Assembly: GCA_041397725.1 (NCBI GenBank)
Contig: JAWKVZ010000006.1
Span: forward strand, 62,001-126,000
DNA: 64,000 nt
Direction of reading: 5' to 3'
Source of the DNA: JAGRKR01 sp041397725
GTDB taxonomy: Bacteria > Pseudomonadota > Alphaproteobacteria > Rhizobiales > Hyphomicrobiaceae
Below are positions 34,751-42,801 of the stretch, one piece after another. The number at the start of each line of letters is the position of its first letter. Positions within the stretch are counted from its first letter, which is position 1. The translations under genes and the position numbers were made by a program. The notes beneath the pieces are model-generated. The model was not told the DNA's origin and made no database searches. It saw only the letters and a program-made list of their open reading frames with translations.

Positions 34751-35839
34751 TCAAGTGCGCGGCGCGGCCTCGATCCGGCCTTCGTCGACGCCGACGCGCC
34801 GCGCCGTCTCGACGATCGCGCCCCAGGTGTCGTCCGGCAGCGGCACGCCTTCTGCGAGGCGCTTGGCGCGCGTGCGTGCCTCCGTCTCTCCTGGGACGAG
34901 CACCTCCCCGCCGTCGCGATCGGGCCGTGAGCTCTTCACGAACTCGGTATAGCGGATCACGTCCGGCGGGAAGAAGCCTTCGGGATCGACGACCTTCGGG
35001 TCGATATAGAACGACAGCATGCCGTTGGCGAACCGCCGGCCGGGCTTCGTCGCGCCCGTTCCGGTCAACGCGCCCCCGAGCATCTCGCACATGAAGGCGA
35101 GGCCCGACCCCTTGTGATCGCCGAAGGCGCGGATGGCTCCCTTACCCTTGCGATGCTCCCGCGGGCCGGTGGGTGTGTAGTCGCCGTAGAGCAGATGCGG
35201 ATCGTCACTCGGCATGCCATCCGGCCCGATCAGCGAGCCCGACGGGATGGGTTTGCCACCCTGGCTGGCGACCAGGACCTTGCCCTCGGCCACGATCGAC
35301 GTAGCGAAGTCGAGCACCAGCGGGGGAGCGCCATCGCGCGGAATGCCGGCACAGAAGGGCGCCGTCGAGAAGCGCCGCTCGACCCCGCCGAACGGCGCGA
35401 CCAGAACCGATCCCGAGGCGTTGGCGAAATGGATGGAAACGAGGCCGTCGGCGGCAGCCATCTCGGCCCAGTCGCCGACGCGGCCGATGTGGCCGGCATT
35501 GCGGAGCGCGACCATCGAGAGGCCGACCGCCTTGCATTTGTTGATTCCGAGCCTGACGGCCTGCGGAGCCACGGTCTGGCCGAAGCCGTAGCAGCCATCG
35601 ACCACGGCCAGAACGGGGGTCTCCGTGACCACCGTGATCACCTGATCCGCCACCAGCAGCCCGTCGGCCTTCCACTGGACGTATCGCGGGACGCGCGCCA
35701 CGCCGTGACTGTCGTGGCCGGTGAGATTGGCCGAGACGAGATAGCGGCCGACACGCTCGCCCTCGGCGGACGAGCAGCCGACCCTCACGAAGATCGCGGC
35801 AACGAGCGCCTCGAGCGCCTTGGCATCGACCGCGATCAT
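34751..35839 (-). CDS. Ldh family (malate/L-lactate/sulfolactate dehydrogenase-type) oxidoreductase
   Basis: The 362-residue protein is an NAD(P)-dependent 2-hydroxyacid dehydrogenase of the type II malate/lactate (YbiC, ComC) family, unrelated to Rossmann malate dehydrogenases. Family motifs are LTGHDSHGVARVPRYV (about 40-55, including the catalytic His region), NAGHIGRVGDWAEMAA and PPLVLDFATSIVAEGKV. FGDHKGSGLAFMCEMLGGAL is also present. The ATG overlaps the stop of the upstream SDR gene by 4 bases, so the two are translationally coupled. It likely oxidises a 2-hydroxy acid produced in the lyase/hydro-lyase cluster upstream. Confidence 0.9.
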   Translation of the reverse strand: MIAVDAKALEALVAAIFVRVGCSSAEGERVGRYLVSANLTGHDSHGVARVPRYVQWKADGLLVADQVITVVTETPVLAVVDGCYGFGQTVAPQAVRLGINKCKAVGLSMVALRNAGHIGRVGDWAEMAAADGLVSIHFANASGSVLVAPFGGVERRFSTAPFCAGIPRDGAPPLVLDFATSIVAEGKVLVASQGGKPIPSGSLIGPDGMPSDDPHLLYGDYTPTGPREHRKGKGAIRAFGDHKGSGLAFMCEMLGGALTGTGATKPGRRFANGMLSFYIDPKVVDPEGFFPPDVIRYTEFVKSSRPDRDGGEVLVPGETEARTRAKRLAEGVPLPDDTWGAIVETARRVGVDEGRIEAAPRT

Positions 35840-36639
35840 TTCTCGGCTCCCGTATTCTGGCTGGCCCGCGCCAGCGCCTTCTGGCGCGCCTGGAATGCCC
35901 CGACGTAGCCCCGGTTCCAGGAGGGGCTGATCAGGATCTCGTTGAGGCAGACATGCCTGGGCTGGCGGGCGACGAACGCCACCAGGTTGCCCATGTCCTC
36001 GGGCTGGACCATACGCGCGCGCGCCTCCGGCGTCTCCGGCGGCGAGCGCTGATCCATGATCGGCGTCGATACCTCGCCCGGACAGATCACGGTGGAGCGG
36101 ATGCCGTTGACGCACTCCTCCATGTTCAGGCTGTGGCTCATGGCGACGACGCCATGCTTGGCCGCCGTGTAGACGGGGCCCGCGACGAGCCCGACGAAAC
36201 GGCCGGCCCAGGAGGACGTGTGGATGAGAAGCCCGTCGCCCTGGCGGCGCATGATCGGCAGGACCGACTGGGCGACCAGCAGCGCGCTCGTCAGATTGCC
36301 GGCCACCAGTGTCTCGATGCCCTCGGCCGTCAGCCGCGCCCAGTTGCGCGCGGGGATGTTGACGCCGGCGTTGTTGACGAGGATGTCGAGGCGACGGTGA
36401 CGGCCTTCGATCGCGGCGACGATGCGGGCGGGTACTGATGCCTTCGACAGATCACCCGTCTCGACCTCGGCCTTGCCACCATCGGCCGTGATCCGTGCGG
36501 CGACCGCCTCGAGCGGCTCGCGGCGGCGCCCCGTCAGGATGACTGTCGCACCTTCATGCGCCAGCGCGATCGCCGCGGCCTCGCCGATGCCAGTGCCGGC
36601 GCCCGTTACCCACGCCACCAACCCCTTGAGATCGCGCAT
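35836..36639 (-). CDS. Short-chain dehydrogenase/reductase
   Basis: The 267-residue SDR has TGAGTGIG (cofactor motif, about 12-19), NNAGVN, a Ser in HTSSWAG and the catalytic pair in VYTAAK. TGRRREP after the second strand suggests NADP(H). The C-terminal part lacks the usual TGQ...DGG ending and instead runs RQPRHVCLNEILISPSWNR, as in the YdfG/serine-dehydrogenase subgroup. The ATG at 36639 (AAAGGGCGAG upstream) is chosen over 36720. It overlaps the downstream Ldh-family gene and follows the substrate-binding protein genes by 169 bases. Confidence 0.9.
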   Translation of the reverse strand: MRDLKGLVAWVTGAGTGIGEAAAIALAHEGATVILTGRRREPLEAVAARITADGGKAEVETGDLSKASVPARIVAAIEGRHRRLDILVNNAGVNIPARNWARLTAEGIETLVAGNLTSALLVAQSVLPIMRRQGDGLLIHTSSWAGRFVGLVAGPVYTAAKHGVVAMSHSLNMEECVNGIRSTVICPGEVSTPIMDQRSPPETPEARARMVQPEDMGNLVAFVARQPRHVCLNEILISPSWNRGYVGAFQARQKALARASQNTGAEK

Positions 36640-36707
36640 CGCTCGCCCTTTCGTTGCCTGTCGGGTCCACCGGCAGCGCCTTAGGCGTCGCTGCCCGTGA
36701 CATGGAA

Positions 36708-36734
36708 CGCCCCCGATCATGACGATCAGGGGCG
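36708..36734. repeat. Hairpin between the SBP gene and the SDR gene
   Basis: An 11-base-pair stem with one mismatch (36708-36718 with 36724-36734) and a 5-base loop lies 75 bases beyond the reverse-strand stop of the substrate-binding protein. No T-run follows, so it may be a partial terminator or a message-stabilising element rather than a strong stop. Confidence 0.35.
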
Positions 36735-36808
36735 AGGTTCCGTCGTTCGAATGCCACTGTCGAAGGACGGCGTCAACGACGCCATCCCTCGTCTTGCCGC
36801 GGCTTGCC

Positions 36809-38692
36809 TCAGCTCTCGATCATCTTGATGCCGCCCCAGGTGTAGCCGTCCTTGACCACCTTGCGGACGCGCGCCTTCCAGGCCTCGTTCTTCGCGGAGG
36901 GATAGACAAGCCGACCGTTGGAGTTCCAACTGTAGCCGGCCGCCTTCAGGATCTCGCGCGCCTTGGCGAGGTCGAAGGGCGGGATCGCCGGCAGATTCGG
37001 ATTGTGCCAGGGATTTCCCTCGACCAGGAAGGTGTTGGACTTAGGCACGCGTGCCGCCCCTTCCCAGACCGTGTTGACCAGGAAGCTGCGGTCGAACGTG
37101 TGATGCCAGGCCCGGCGGAACTCGTAATCGCGCCAGGGCAGCCACGAAATGCGCGTCACACCGTGCAGCCAGTTGACGTCGTTCGAGCGCACGACGCTGA
37201 TGTGCTTGGCGCTCTTGAGCTGGGCCGCCTGCGACGGCGTCAGCTCGACGCCATCCATGAAGTCGATCTCGCCCGACTGCATGCGGCCGATGATGCCGTC
37301 GACGCTCGGCACGACGACGATCACGATCTCGTCGATGGTCGGCTTGGAGAAGTGCTCCTTGAAGGCGATGAGCTGGGATTCGGTGTCCTTGCGGTAACGG
37401 CCGAACTTGAACGGACCGGAACCGATCGGCTTGTCGATGCGCAGCTGGCGGGCGTCGCTCACCTTCTGCTTCTCCATGATCCCCTCCCAGATGTGCTTGG
37501 GCAGGATCACGTTGAGGATCAGGAAGTAGTCCTCGAAGGGGCCATAGGGCTCCTTGAAGCTCACGCGCAGCACGCCGGCCGCCTCGTCCTGGATCTTGGT
37601 GTCCTTGAGGTAGCGGTTGGTCGTCCAGAAGAAGCCGCGGTCGTACTTGAGCATGAAGTCGAAGGTGAACTTCAGGTCGTGGATGGTGACGGGTTTGCCG
37701 TCGTGGAACTTCATGCCCGGCCGCAGCTTGATGTCGAAGGTGCGGTCATCGACCTGCTTCCAGCTCTCCGCCGCCCAGGGGATGACGTTGAGCTTGTCGT
37801 CGAGGTAGGCGAGCCGGTCGTAGATCATGCGCCCGACGGCCCTGAAGCGATTGGAGGCGCCGATGATGTTGATGGTCTTGTAGAGCTGCTTGGCGCCGAC
37901 GATGACCCGCTTACGCCGCGTCTTCGGCTTCAGACCGAGATAGGTCTGGAACATGTTGAAGTCGCCGAGCGCGAATCCGGTCATGCCCTTGGCGCCATCG
38001 AAGGCGCCACTGTTGTAGGCGCTGATGGCCTGCGGCCCCCAGCCGAACTGCGTGATGTAGAGGTCGTCGGCGAGGATGGCCTGGGCCTTGTGCACGTGCT
38101 GCATGCGCTTGGCCTTGCTGGTGGCTTTGGCCTGCGCCTCGATCTCGGCGTCGTACTGCTCGTTGGTCCACTCGCCGTAATTGCGCCGGTCGAGACCATA
38201 GGCACGCGAGACCAGCCACTCCGCCGGGTCGAGCCGCTCCGGCCGCGGCACGGCGCGGTGCACCTCGACGTCGCCGTGACGATGCGTCAGGATGGCTTCC
38301 AGATAGCGCGACTGCGAGACGGTCTGCACATTGTACTTGAGGCCGACCTTCTCCGCGTCCGCCGCGAACTTGCGCCAGGCGTCGATCCAGTCCTGGTTCG
38401 CGGTCTGCACGAGCACGCCGAACTCGGGAACCTCTGTGCCCTCCTTCGGCCAGGTGATGCGCGCCAGCGTCTCCTTCACCCAGCCCGGATCGTTCATGAG
38501 GAAGTTTTTGCGCTGCTTGTAGAGGCGCATGTACTTCTCGTTGACGACCGTGATCTTCGACGCATCGCCCGCGTCCTGCGCGACGGCGTCATCGGGCAGC
38601 AGCCCACCGAAAGCGGCAACGCCGCCCATCACCGCTGCCAGTCGCAGCATCTGCCGGCGGTCGAGGTCGTTTGGATCGAATTCGTGGGTCAT
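36809..38692 (-). CDS. ABC transporter substrate-binding protein, SBP_bac_5 family, apparently circularly permuted (copy 1)
   Basis: The ATG at 38692 (GGGAGGACGGGTG upstream) starts a 627-residue protein. Residues 11-40 form a twin-arginine-like signal (DRRQMLRLAAVMGGVAAFGG). Residues about 92-225 look like the part that normally ends SBP_bac_5 proteins: an iron-out of helix DAWRKFAADAEKVGLKYNVQ, then LDPAEW, RRNYGEWTNEQYDAEI and the late helix KAQAILADD. Residues about 262-598 look like the normal N-terminal and middle part: VIPWAAESWKQVDDRTF, LRPGMKFHDGKPVTIHDL, KPIGSGPFKFGRY, MQSGEIDFMDGV, RAWHHTFDRSFLVNTVW and FDLAKAREILKAAGY. The chain then stops about 40 residues later. Probably periplasmic, binding a peptide- or opine-like solute. 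Confidence 0.88.
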   Translation of the reverse strand: MTHEFDPNDLDRRQMLRLAAVMGGVAAFGGLLPDDAVAQDAGDASKITVVNEKYMRLYKQRKNFLMNDPGWVKETLARITWPKEGTEVPEFGVLVQTANQDWIDAWRKFAADAEKVGLKYNVQTVSQSRYLEAILTHRHGDVEVHRAVPRPERLDPAEWLVSRAYGLDRRNYGEWTNEQYDAEIEAQAKATSKAKRMQHVHKAQAILADDLYITQFGWGPQAISAYNSGAFDGAKGMTGFALGDFNMFQTYLGLKPKTRRKRVIVGAKQLYKTINIIGASNRFRAVGRMIYDRLAYLDDKLNVIPWAAESWKQVDDRTFDIKLRPGMKFHDGKPVTIHDLKFTFDFMLKYDRGFFWTTNRYLKDTKIQDEAAGVLRVSFKEPYGPFEDYFLILNVILPKHIWEGIMEKQKVSDARQLRIDKPIGSGPFKFGRYRKDTESQLIAFKEHFSKPTIDEIVIVVVPSVDGIIGRMQSGEIDFMDGVELTPSQAAQLKSAKHISVVRSNDVNWLHGVTRISWLPWRDYEFRRAWHHTFDRSFLVNTVWEGAARVPKSNTFLVEGNPWHNPNLPAIPPFDLAKAREILKAAGYSWNSNGRLVYPSAKNEAWKARVRKVVKDGYTWGGIKMIES

Positions 38693-38768
38693 CACCCGTC
38701 CTCCCTTGTTGTTGCGCGCTTCTTCTGCGCTTCTTCTGCGTTTCGTCACTGCGCCGCCCGAGCGCGGC

Positions 38769-40652
38769 TCAGCTCTCGATCATCTTGAGTCCGCCCCAGG
38801 TGTAGCCGTCCTTGACCACCTTGCGGACGCGCGCCTTCCAGGCCTCGTTTTTGGCCGAGGGATAGACGAGCCGCCCCCTGGAGTTCCAACTATAGCCGGC
38901 CACCTTCAGGATCTCGCGCGCCTTGGCGAGGTCGAAGGGTGGGATCGCCGGCAGATTCGGATTGTGCCAGGGATTCCCTTCGACCAGGAAGGTGTTGGAC
39001 TTCGGCAATCGCGCCGCGCCCTCCCAGACGGTATTCACCAGATAGCTGCGGTCGAACGTGTGGTGCCAGGCTCGGCGGAACTCATAGTCGCGCCAGGGCA
39101 GCCGCGAGATGTGCACGACGCCGTGCAGCCAGTTGATATCCGGCGAGCGCACGACGGTGACGTGCTTGGCGCTCTTGAGCTGGGCCGCCTGCGACGGCGT
39201 CAGCTCGACGCCGCTCATGAAATCGATCTCGCCCGACTGCATGCGGCCGATGATGCCGTCGACGCTCGGCACGACGACGATCACGACCTCGTCGATGACC
39301 GGCTTGGAGAAGTGCTCCTTGTTGGCGATGAGCTGCATCTCCGTATCCTTGCGGTAGCGTCCCATGCGGAACGGACCGGAACCGATCGGCTTGTCGATGC
39401 GCACCTGGCGGGGATCGCTGACCTTCTGCTTCTCCATGATCCCCTCCCAGATGTGCTTGGGCAGGATCACGTTGAGGATCAGGAAGTAGTCCTCGAAGGG
39501 TCCGTAAGGCTCCTTGAAGCTCACGCGCAGCACGCCGGCCGCCTCGTCCTGGATCTTGGTGTCCTTGAGGTAGCGGTTGGTCGTCCAGAAGAAGCCGCGC
39601 TCGTACTTCAGCATGAAGTCGAAGGTGAACTTCAGGTCGTGGATGGTGACGGGTTTGCCGTCGTGGAACTTCATGCCCGGCCGCAGCTTGATGTCGAAGG
39701 TGCGGTCGTCGACCTGCTTCCAGCTCTCCGCCGCCCAGGGGATGACGTTGAGCTTGTCGTCGAGATAGGCGAGCCGGTCGTACATCATGCGCCCGATGGC
39801 GCGGAAAGCGCTCGACGCACCGATCATGTTGATCGTCTTGACGAGTTGCTTCGCGCCGACGATGACGCGCTTGCGCGACGTCTTCGGCTTCATGCGCAGG
39901 TAGTTGTGGAACATGTTGAAGTCGCCGATGTCGAAGCCGTTGATCGGCGACACGCCTTCGAAGGCGCCACTGTTGTAGGCACTGATCGCCTGCGGCCCCC
40001 AGCCGAGCTGAGCGATGTAGAGATCGTCGGCGAGGATGGCCTGGGCCTTGTGCACGTGCTCCATGCGCTTGGCCTTGCTGGTGGCCTTTGCCTGGCGCTC
40101 GATCTCGGCGTCGTACTGCTGGTTGACCCATTCGCCGTAGTTGCGCCGGTCGAGGCCATAGGCACGCGAGACTTGCCACTCCGCCGGGTCGAGCCGCTCG
40201 GGGCGGGGCCAGGCGCGGTGCACCTCCACGTCGCCGAAGCGATGCACGAGGATCGACTCGAGATAGCGCGATTGCGAAACCGCCTGCACGTTGTACTTCA
40301 GGCCGACCTTCCCGGCGTCCGCCGCGAACTTGCGCCAGGCGTCGATCCAGTCCTGATAGGTCGAGGGCACCAGCACGCCGAGCTCGGGGATTTCCTCCCC
40401 CTCCTTCGGCCAGACAAGACGCGCAGCGGTCTCCTTCACCCAGAGCGGGTCGTTCATCAGGTAGTTCTTGCGCTGCTTATAGAGGCGCTCGTACTTCGGA
40501 TTGACGAGCGACAGCTTGCCGCCCCCCGACGGCGCCTGCGCCGCCGCATCCTCCGGCAGCAGGCCGGCGAGGGCCGCTGCACCACCCATGACCGCAGCCA
40601 CCCGCAGGAGCTGGCGCCGATCGAGCTCTACCGGATCGAAATCGCTGGCCAT
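38769..40652 (-). CDS. ABC transporter substrate-binding protein, SBP_bac_5 family, apparently circularly permuted (copy 2)
   Basis: The ATG at 40652 (GGGGAGG upstream) gives 627 residues, the same length as the tandem copy 1,960 bases away. The signal is LDRRQLLRVAAVMGG. The domain order is the same unusual one: C-terminal-type block first (about 92-225, RRNYGEWVNQQYDAEIERQA, KAQAILADDLYI), then the N-terminal-type block (about 262-598, LRPGMKFHDGKPVTIHDL, RAWHHTFDRSYLVNTVW). Long stretches, such as residues about 300-400, are nearly identical in DNA to copy 1, while residues 40-100 and 230-290 differ. The copies probably serve the same transporter with different ligands. It is separated from copy 1 by 76 bases. 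Confidence 0.88.
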   Translation of the reverse strand: MASDFDPVELDRRQLLRVAAVMGGAAALAGLLPEDAAAQAPSGGGKLSLVNPKYERLYKQRKNYLMNDPLWVKETAARLVWPKEGEEIPELGVLVPSTYQDWIDAWRKFAADAGKVGLKYNVQAVSQSRYLESILVHRFGDVEVHRAWPRPERLDPAEWQVSRAYGLDRRNYGEWVNQQYDAEIERQAKATSKAKRMEHVHKAQAILADDLYIAQLGWGPQAISAYNSGAFEGVSPINGFDIGDFNMFHNYLRMKPKTSRKRVIVGAKQLVKTINMIGASSAFRAIGRMMYDRLAYLDDKLNVIPWAAESWKQVDDRTFDIKLRPGMKFHDGKPVTIHDLKFTFDFMLKYERGFFWTTNRYLKDTKIQDEAAGVLRVSFKEPYGPFEDYFLILNVILPKHIWEGIMEKQKVSDPRQVRIDKPIGSGPFRMGRYRKDTEMQLIANKEHFSKPVIDEVVIVVVPSVDGIIGRMQSGEIDFMSGVELTPSQAAQLKSAKHVTVVRSPDINWLHGVVHISRLPWRDYEFRRAWHHTFDRSYLVNTVWEGAARLPKSNTFLVEGNPWHNPNLPAIPPFDLAKAREILKVAGYSWNSRGRLVYPSAKNEAWKARVRKVVKDGYTWGGLKMIES

Positions 40653-40695
40653 GGGCGAAGTCCTCCCCTGAGGCATGACGGACAGAGCGCCGGCC

Positions 40696-41676
40696 TTATT
40701 CGGCGGCCGGCTTGCTCTGGCGTGGATCGTAGGCGCCGATCGAGGAGTCGTAGCGCTCCAACTTCTCGGCCGGCAGGTACTTCTGTTCGAGCTTGACCAC
40801 CTCCGGGAAGCCGGTCAGGTCGAAGATGCGGAAGCCGCCCAGTGGATGGTTCTTGGTGGACTGCCAGAAGTCGATCCAGACCTTGTCGCCCTCGGTCTGG
40901 TACTTCGTGAGAAAATCGTACATGGCGATGGCGCCGACGCGGGCGATGTGGAAGCCGACGAGCGCCACGTTGAGCTCGCGCAGCTCCGCCTGGCTCATGG
41001 GCGGATCGATCGCCATGGTCGTGATCATCAGCAGGCATTCCGGGAAGCGCTCGCGGACCGCCCGGATCTCCTCGCGGGTCTGCAGCGCCTCGACATAGAG
41101 CATGTCGATGCCGGCCTCGAGATACGCCTCGCCGCGACGAAACACCTCGTCCATGCCGCCACCGACCGCGCCGCGCGCATCCGTTCGCGCGATGATGACG
41201 AAGTCGGGGTCCATCTCGTCGCGCATATCGAGGCAGGCCTTGTACTTGCCCACCGCCTCCTCGAGCGGGATCATCTCCTTGCCCTTGACGAAGCCGCAGC
41301 GCTTCGGCGCCACCTGATCCTCCATGAACAGGCCGGCCGCTCCCGCCCGGATCATCGACTTCACTGTGCGCCGGGCGTTGATGGCGTTGCCGAAACCCGT
41401 GTCGCAATCGACGATCACCGGCATATTGACCGCCTGACAGATGCGGTCCGTCGCCTCGGCAAGCTCCGTCAATGTGATGAAGCCCGCGTCGGGCAGACCG
41501 AGCGTGTTCGTCGAGACGTTGGAGCCGGAGACGCCAAACACCTTGAAACCCGTCGCCTCGGCGAGCTGGGCGTGCTGGGCGATGCCGCCCCACACCGTCG
41601 GGACCGGTTTCTCGCTGGCGAGGAGATCGCGCAACCGGCGACCTGGTGAAGCACGCTTGGCGGCAGCTACTGTCAT
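40696..41676 (-). CDS. Isocitrate lyase/PEP mutase-family lyase (first)
   Basis: The 326-residue protein is an ICL/PEPM-superfamily TIM barrel, whose members split or form C-C or P-C bonds of 2-oxo or hydroxy acids. Magnesium-site residues are Asp90 and Asp92 in VIVDCDTGFGNAIN and Glu119 in LFMEDQ. The lyase loop reads KRCGF (125-129): the catalytic Cys is kept but the usual His after Gly is Phe. The ATG at 41676 follows AAGGAGA. It lies between the ATPase gene and the tandem SBP genes in one leftward operon. Candidate reactions include cleavage of a 2-methyl- or dimethylmalate-type acid. Confidence 0.87.
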   Translation of the reverse strand: MTVAAAKRASPGRRLRDLLASEKPVPTVWGGIAQHAQLAEATGFKVFGVSGSNVSTNTLGLPDAGFITLTELAEATDRICQAVNMPVIVDCDTGFGNAINARRTVKSMIRAGAAGLFMEDQVAPKRCGFVKGKEMIPLEEAVGKYKACLDMRDEMDPDFVIIARTDARGAVGGGMDEVFRRGEAYLEAGIDMLYVEALQTREEIRAVRERFPECLLMITTMAIDPPMSQAELRELNVALVGFHIARVGAIAMYDFLTKYQTEGDKVWIDFWQSTKNHPLGGFRIFDLTGFPEVVKLEQKYLPAEKLERYDSSIGAYDPRQSKPAAE

Positions 41677-41723
41677 GACCGGTCTCCTTGATGGCTCGCG
41701 GGTTGCGTCGTCGCGGACGCCGG

Positions 41724-42752
41724 CTAGCCGGTTCGCCCGGGATCGACGAGATGGCACATCGTGCGGCGGCCTTCCGGCTCCTGCACAACTCTGGGCTCGG
41801 TGGTGCTGCATGGCGCGAACGCCTTCGAGCAGCGGGGATGGAAACGGCAGCCCGCCGGCAGATCGATCGGGTTCGGCACCGCGCCTTCGAGCTGCACGCG
41901 CTCGCGCGCGGCACCGCCCATCAGTGGCACGGCGGCGACGAGCGCCTGGGTATAGGGATGGCGCGGCGAGACGAGAACCTCGTCGGCGGTGCCGATCTCG
42001 ACGATCTTGCCGAGATACATGATGGCGACGCGCTGGCAGACGTGGCGCATCGTCGAGAGATCGTGGGAAATGTAGAGGATGCTCATCCCGAGATCGCGCG
42101 AGAACGAGCGGAAGAGATTGAGGATGCCCGCGCGGATCGAGACGTCGAGCATCGACACCGGCTCGTCGGCCACGAGCAGCTTGGGCTCGATGGCGATGGC
42201 GCGGGCGATGGCGATGCGCTGGAGCTGGCCGCCCGAGAGCTGATGCGGATAGCGGTCGAAATAGGTCTCGGGCGGCGTAAGACCCGCCCGCTCGAGCGCC
42301 CGCACGATCTTCTCGTGCTGGAGGTCGCGGTCTCCAGGGAAGTGCACGGCCACCGGCTCGCGCACGCTCTCGTAGACCGTGAAGCGCGGATTGAGCGCCT
42401 CGTAGGGGTTCTGGAAGACGATCTGAACATTGCGGCGGAACGATTTCAGCTCGGCGGACGACTGAAAGGACGCCACGTCGGTGCCGCCGAAGCTGATGGT
42501 GCCGGCTGTAGGCTTCAGAAGCCGCATGACGGTCATGCCGGTCGTCGACTTGCCGCAGCCCGACTCGCCGGCGAGGCCGAGGACCTCGCCCTGCTTGATG
42601 GCGAAACTGACGCCGTCGACGGCCTTGAGATGGCGATCCTCGCCGAGCCCCAGGAGACTGGCGAGAAAGCCACGCCGCACCGGATACCACAGACGCAGGT
42701 CGGCGACCTCGATCAGACCGTCTGTCGATTTCGTCTCGACGCTAGCACTCAT
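41724..42752 (-). CDS. Oligopeptide/dipeptide-type ABC transporter ATPase (OppF/DppF)
   Basis: The 342-residue ATPase has Walker A GESGCGKST (about 64), Q-loop VFQNPYEALNP, signature LSGGQLQRIAIARA and Walker B LLVADEPVSMLD. The OppF-type C-terminal region has clustered Cys (GCRFHPRCSKAFAPC and MCHLVD), as in ATPases that carry an Fe-S-like site. Normally it works with OppD and two permeases. None of those is present in this window, although two matching binding proteins lie downstream in the same operon. It may pair with subunits encoded elsewhere. Confidence 0.92.
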   Translation of the reverse strand: MSASVETKSTDGLIEVADLRLWYPVRRGFLASLLGLGEDRHLKAVDGVSFAIKQGEVLGLAGESGCGKSTTGMTVMRLLKPTAGTISFGGTDVASFQSSAELKSFRRNVQIVFQNPYEALNPRFTVYESVREPVAVHFPGDRDLQHEKIVRALERAGLTPPETYFDRYPHQLSGGQLQRIAIARAIAIEPKLLVADEPVSMLDVSIRAGILNLFRSFSRDLGMSILYISHDLSTMRHVCQRVAIMYLGKIVEIGTADEVLVSPRHPYTQALVAAVPLMGGAARERVQLEGAVPNPIDLPAGCRFHPRCSKAFAPCSTTEPRVVQEPEGRRTMCHLVDPGRTG

Positions 42753-42801
42753 CCGCAGCCTCCGCCCGCGTTGCCGTCATACGCAGCACCTGTGGGCCAC
42801 C

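Noticed and set aside
36809..38692. Alternative reading of the SBP gene as two half-genes belonging to neighbouring proteins
   Set aside because: Each gene has its own ribosome-binding site and TAT-like signal before the C-terminal-type block, and an uninterrupted frame to the stop.
36809..40652. Direct 1,960-base repeat considered as an insertion sequence or composite element
   Set aside because: There are no transposase genes, terminal inverted repeats or target duplications. The repeat boundaries match the two paralogous genes.
36719..40796. Two very long forward-strand frames opposite the binding-protein genes
   Set aside because: They are shadows of the tandem SBP genes and repeat because those genes are paralogs. 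They have no start signals or known domains.
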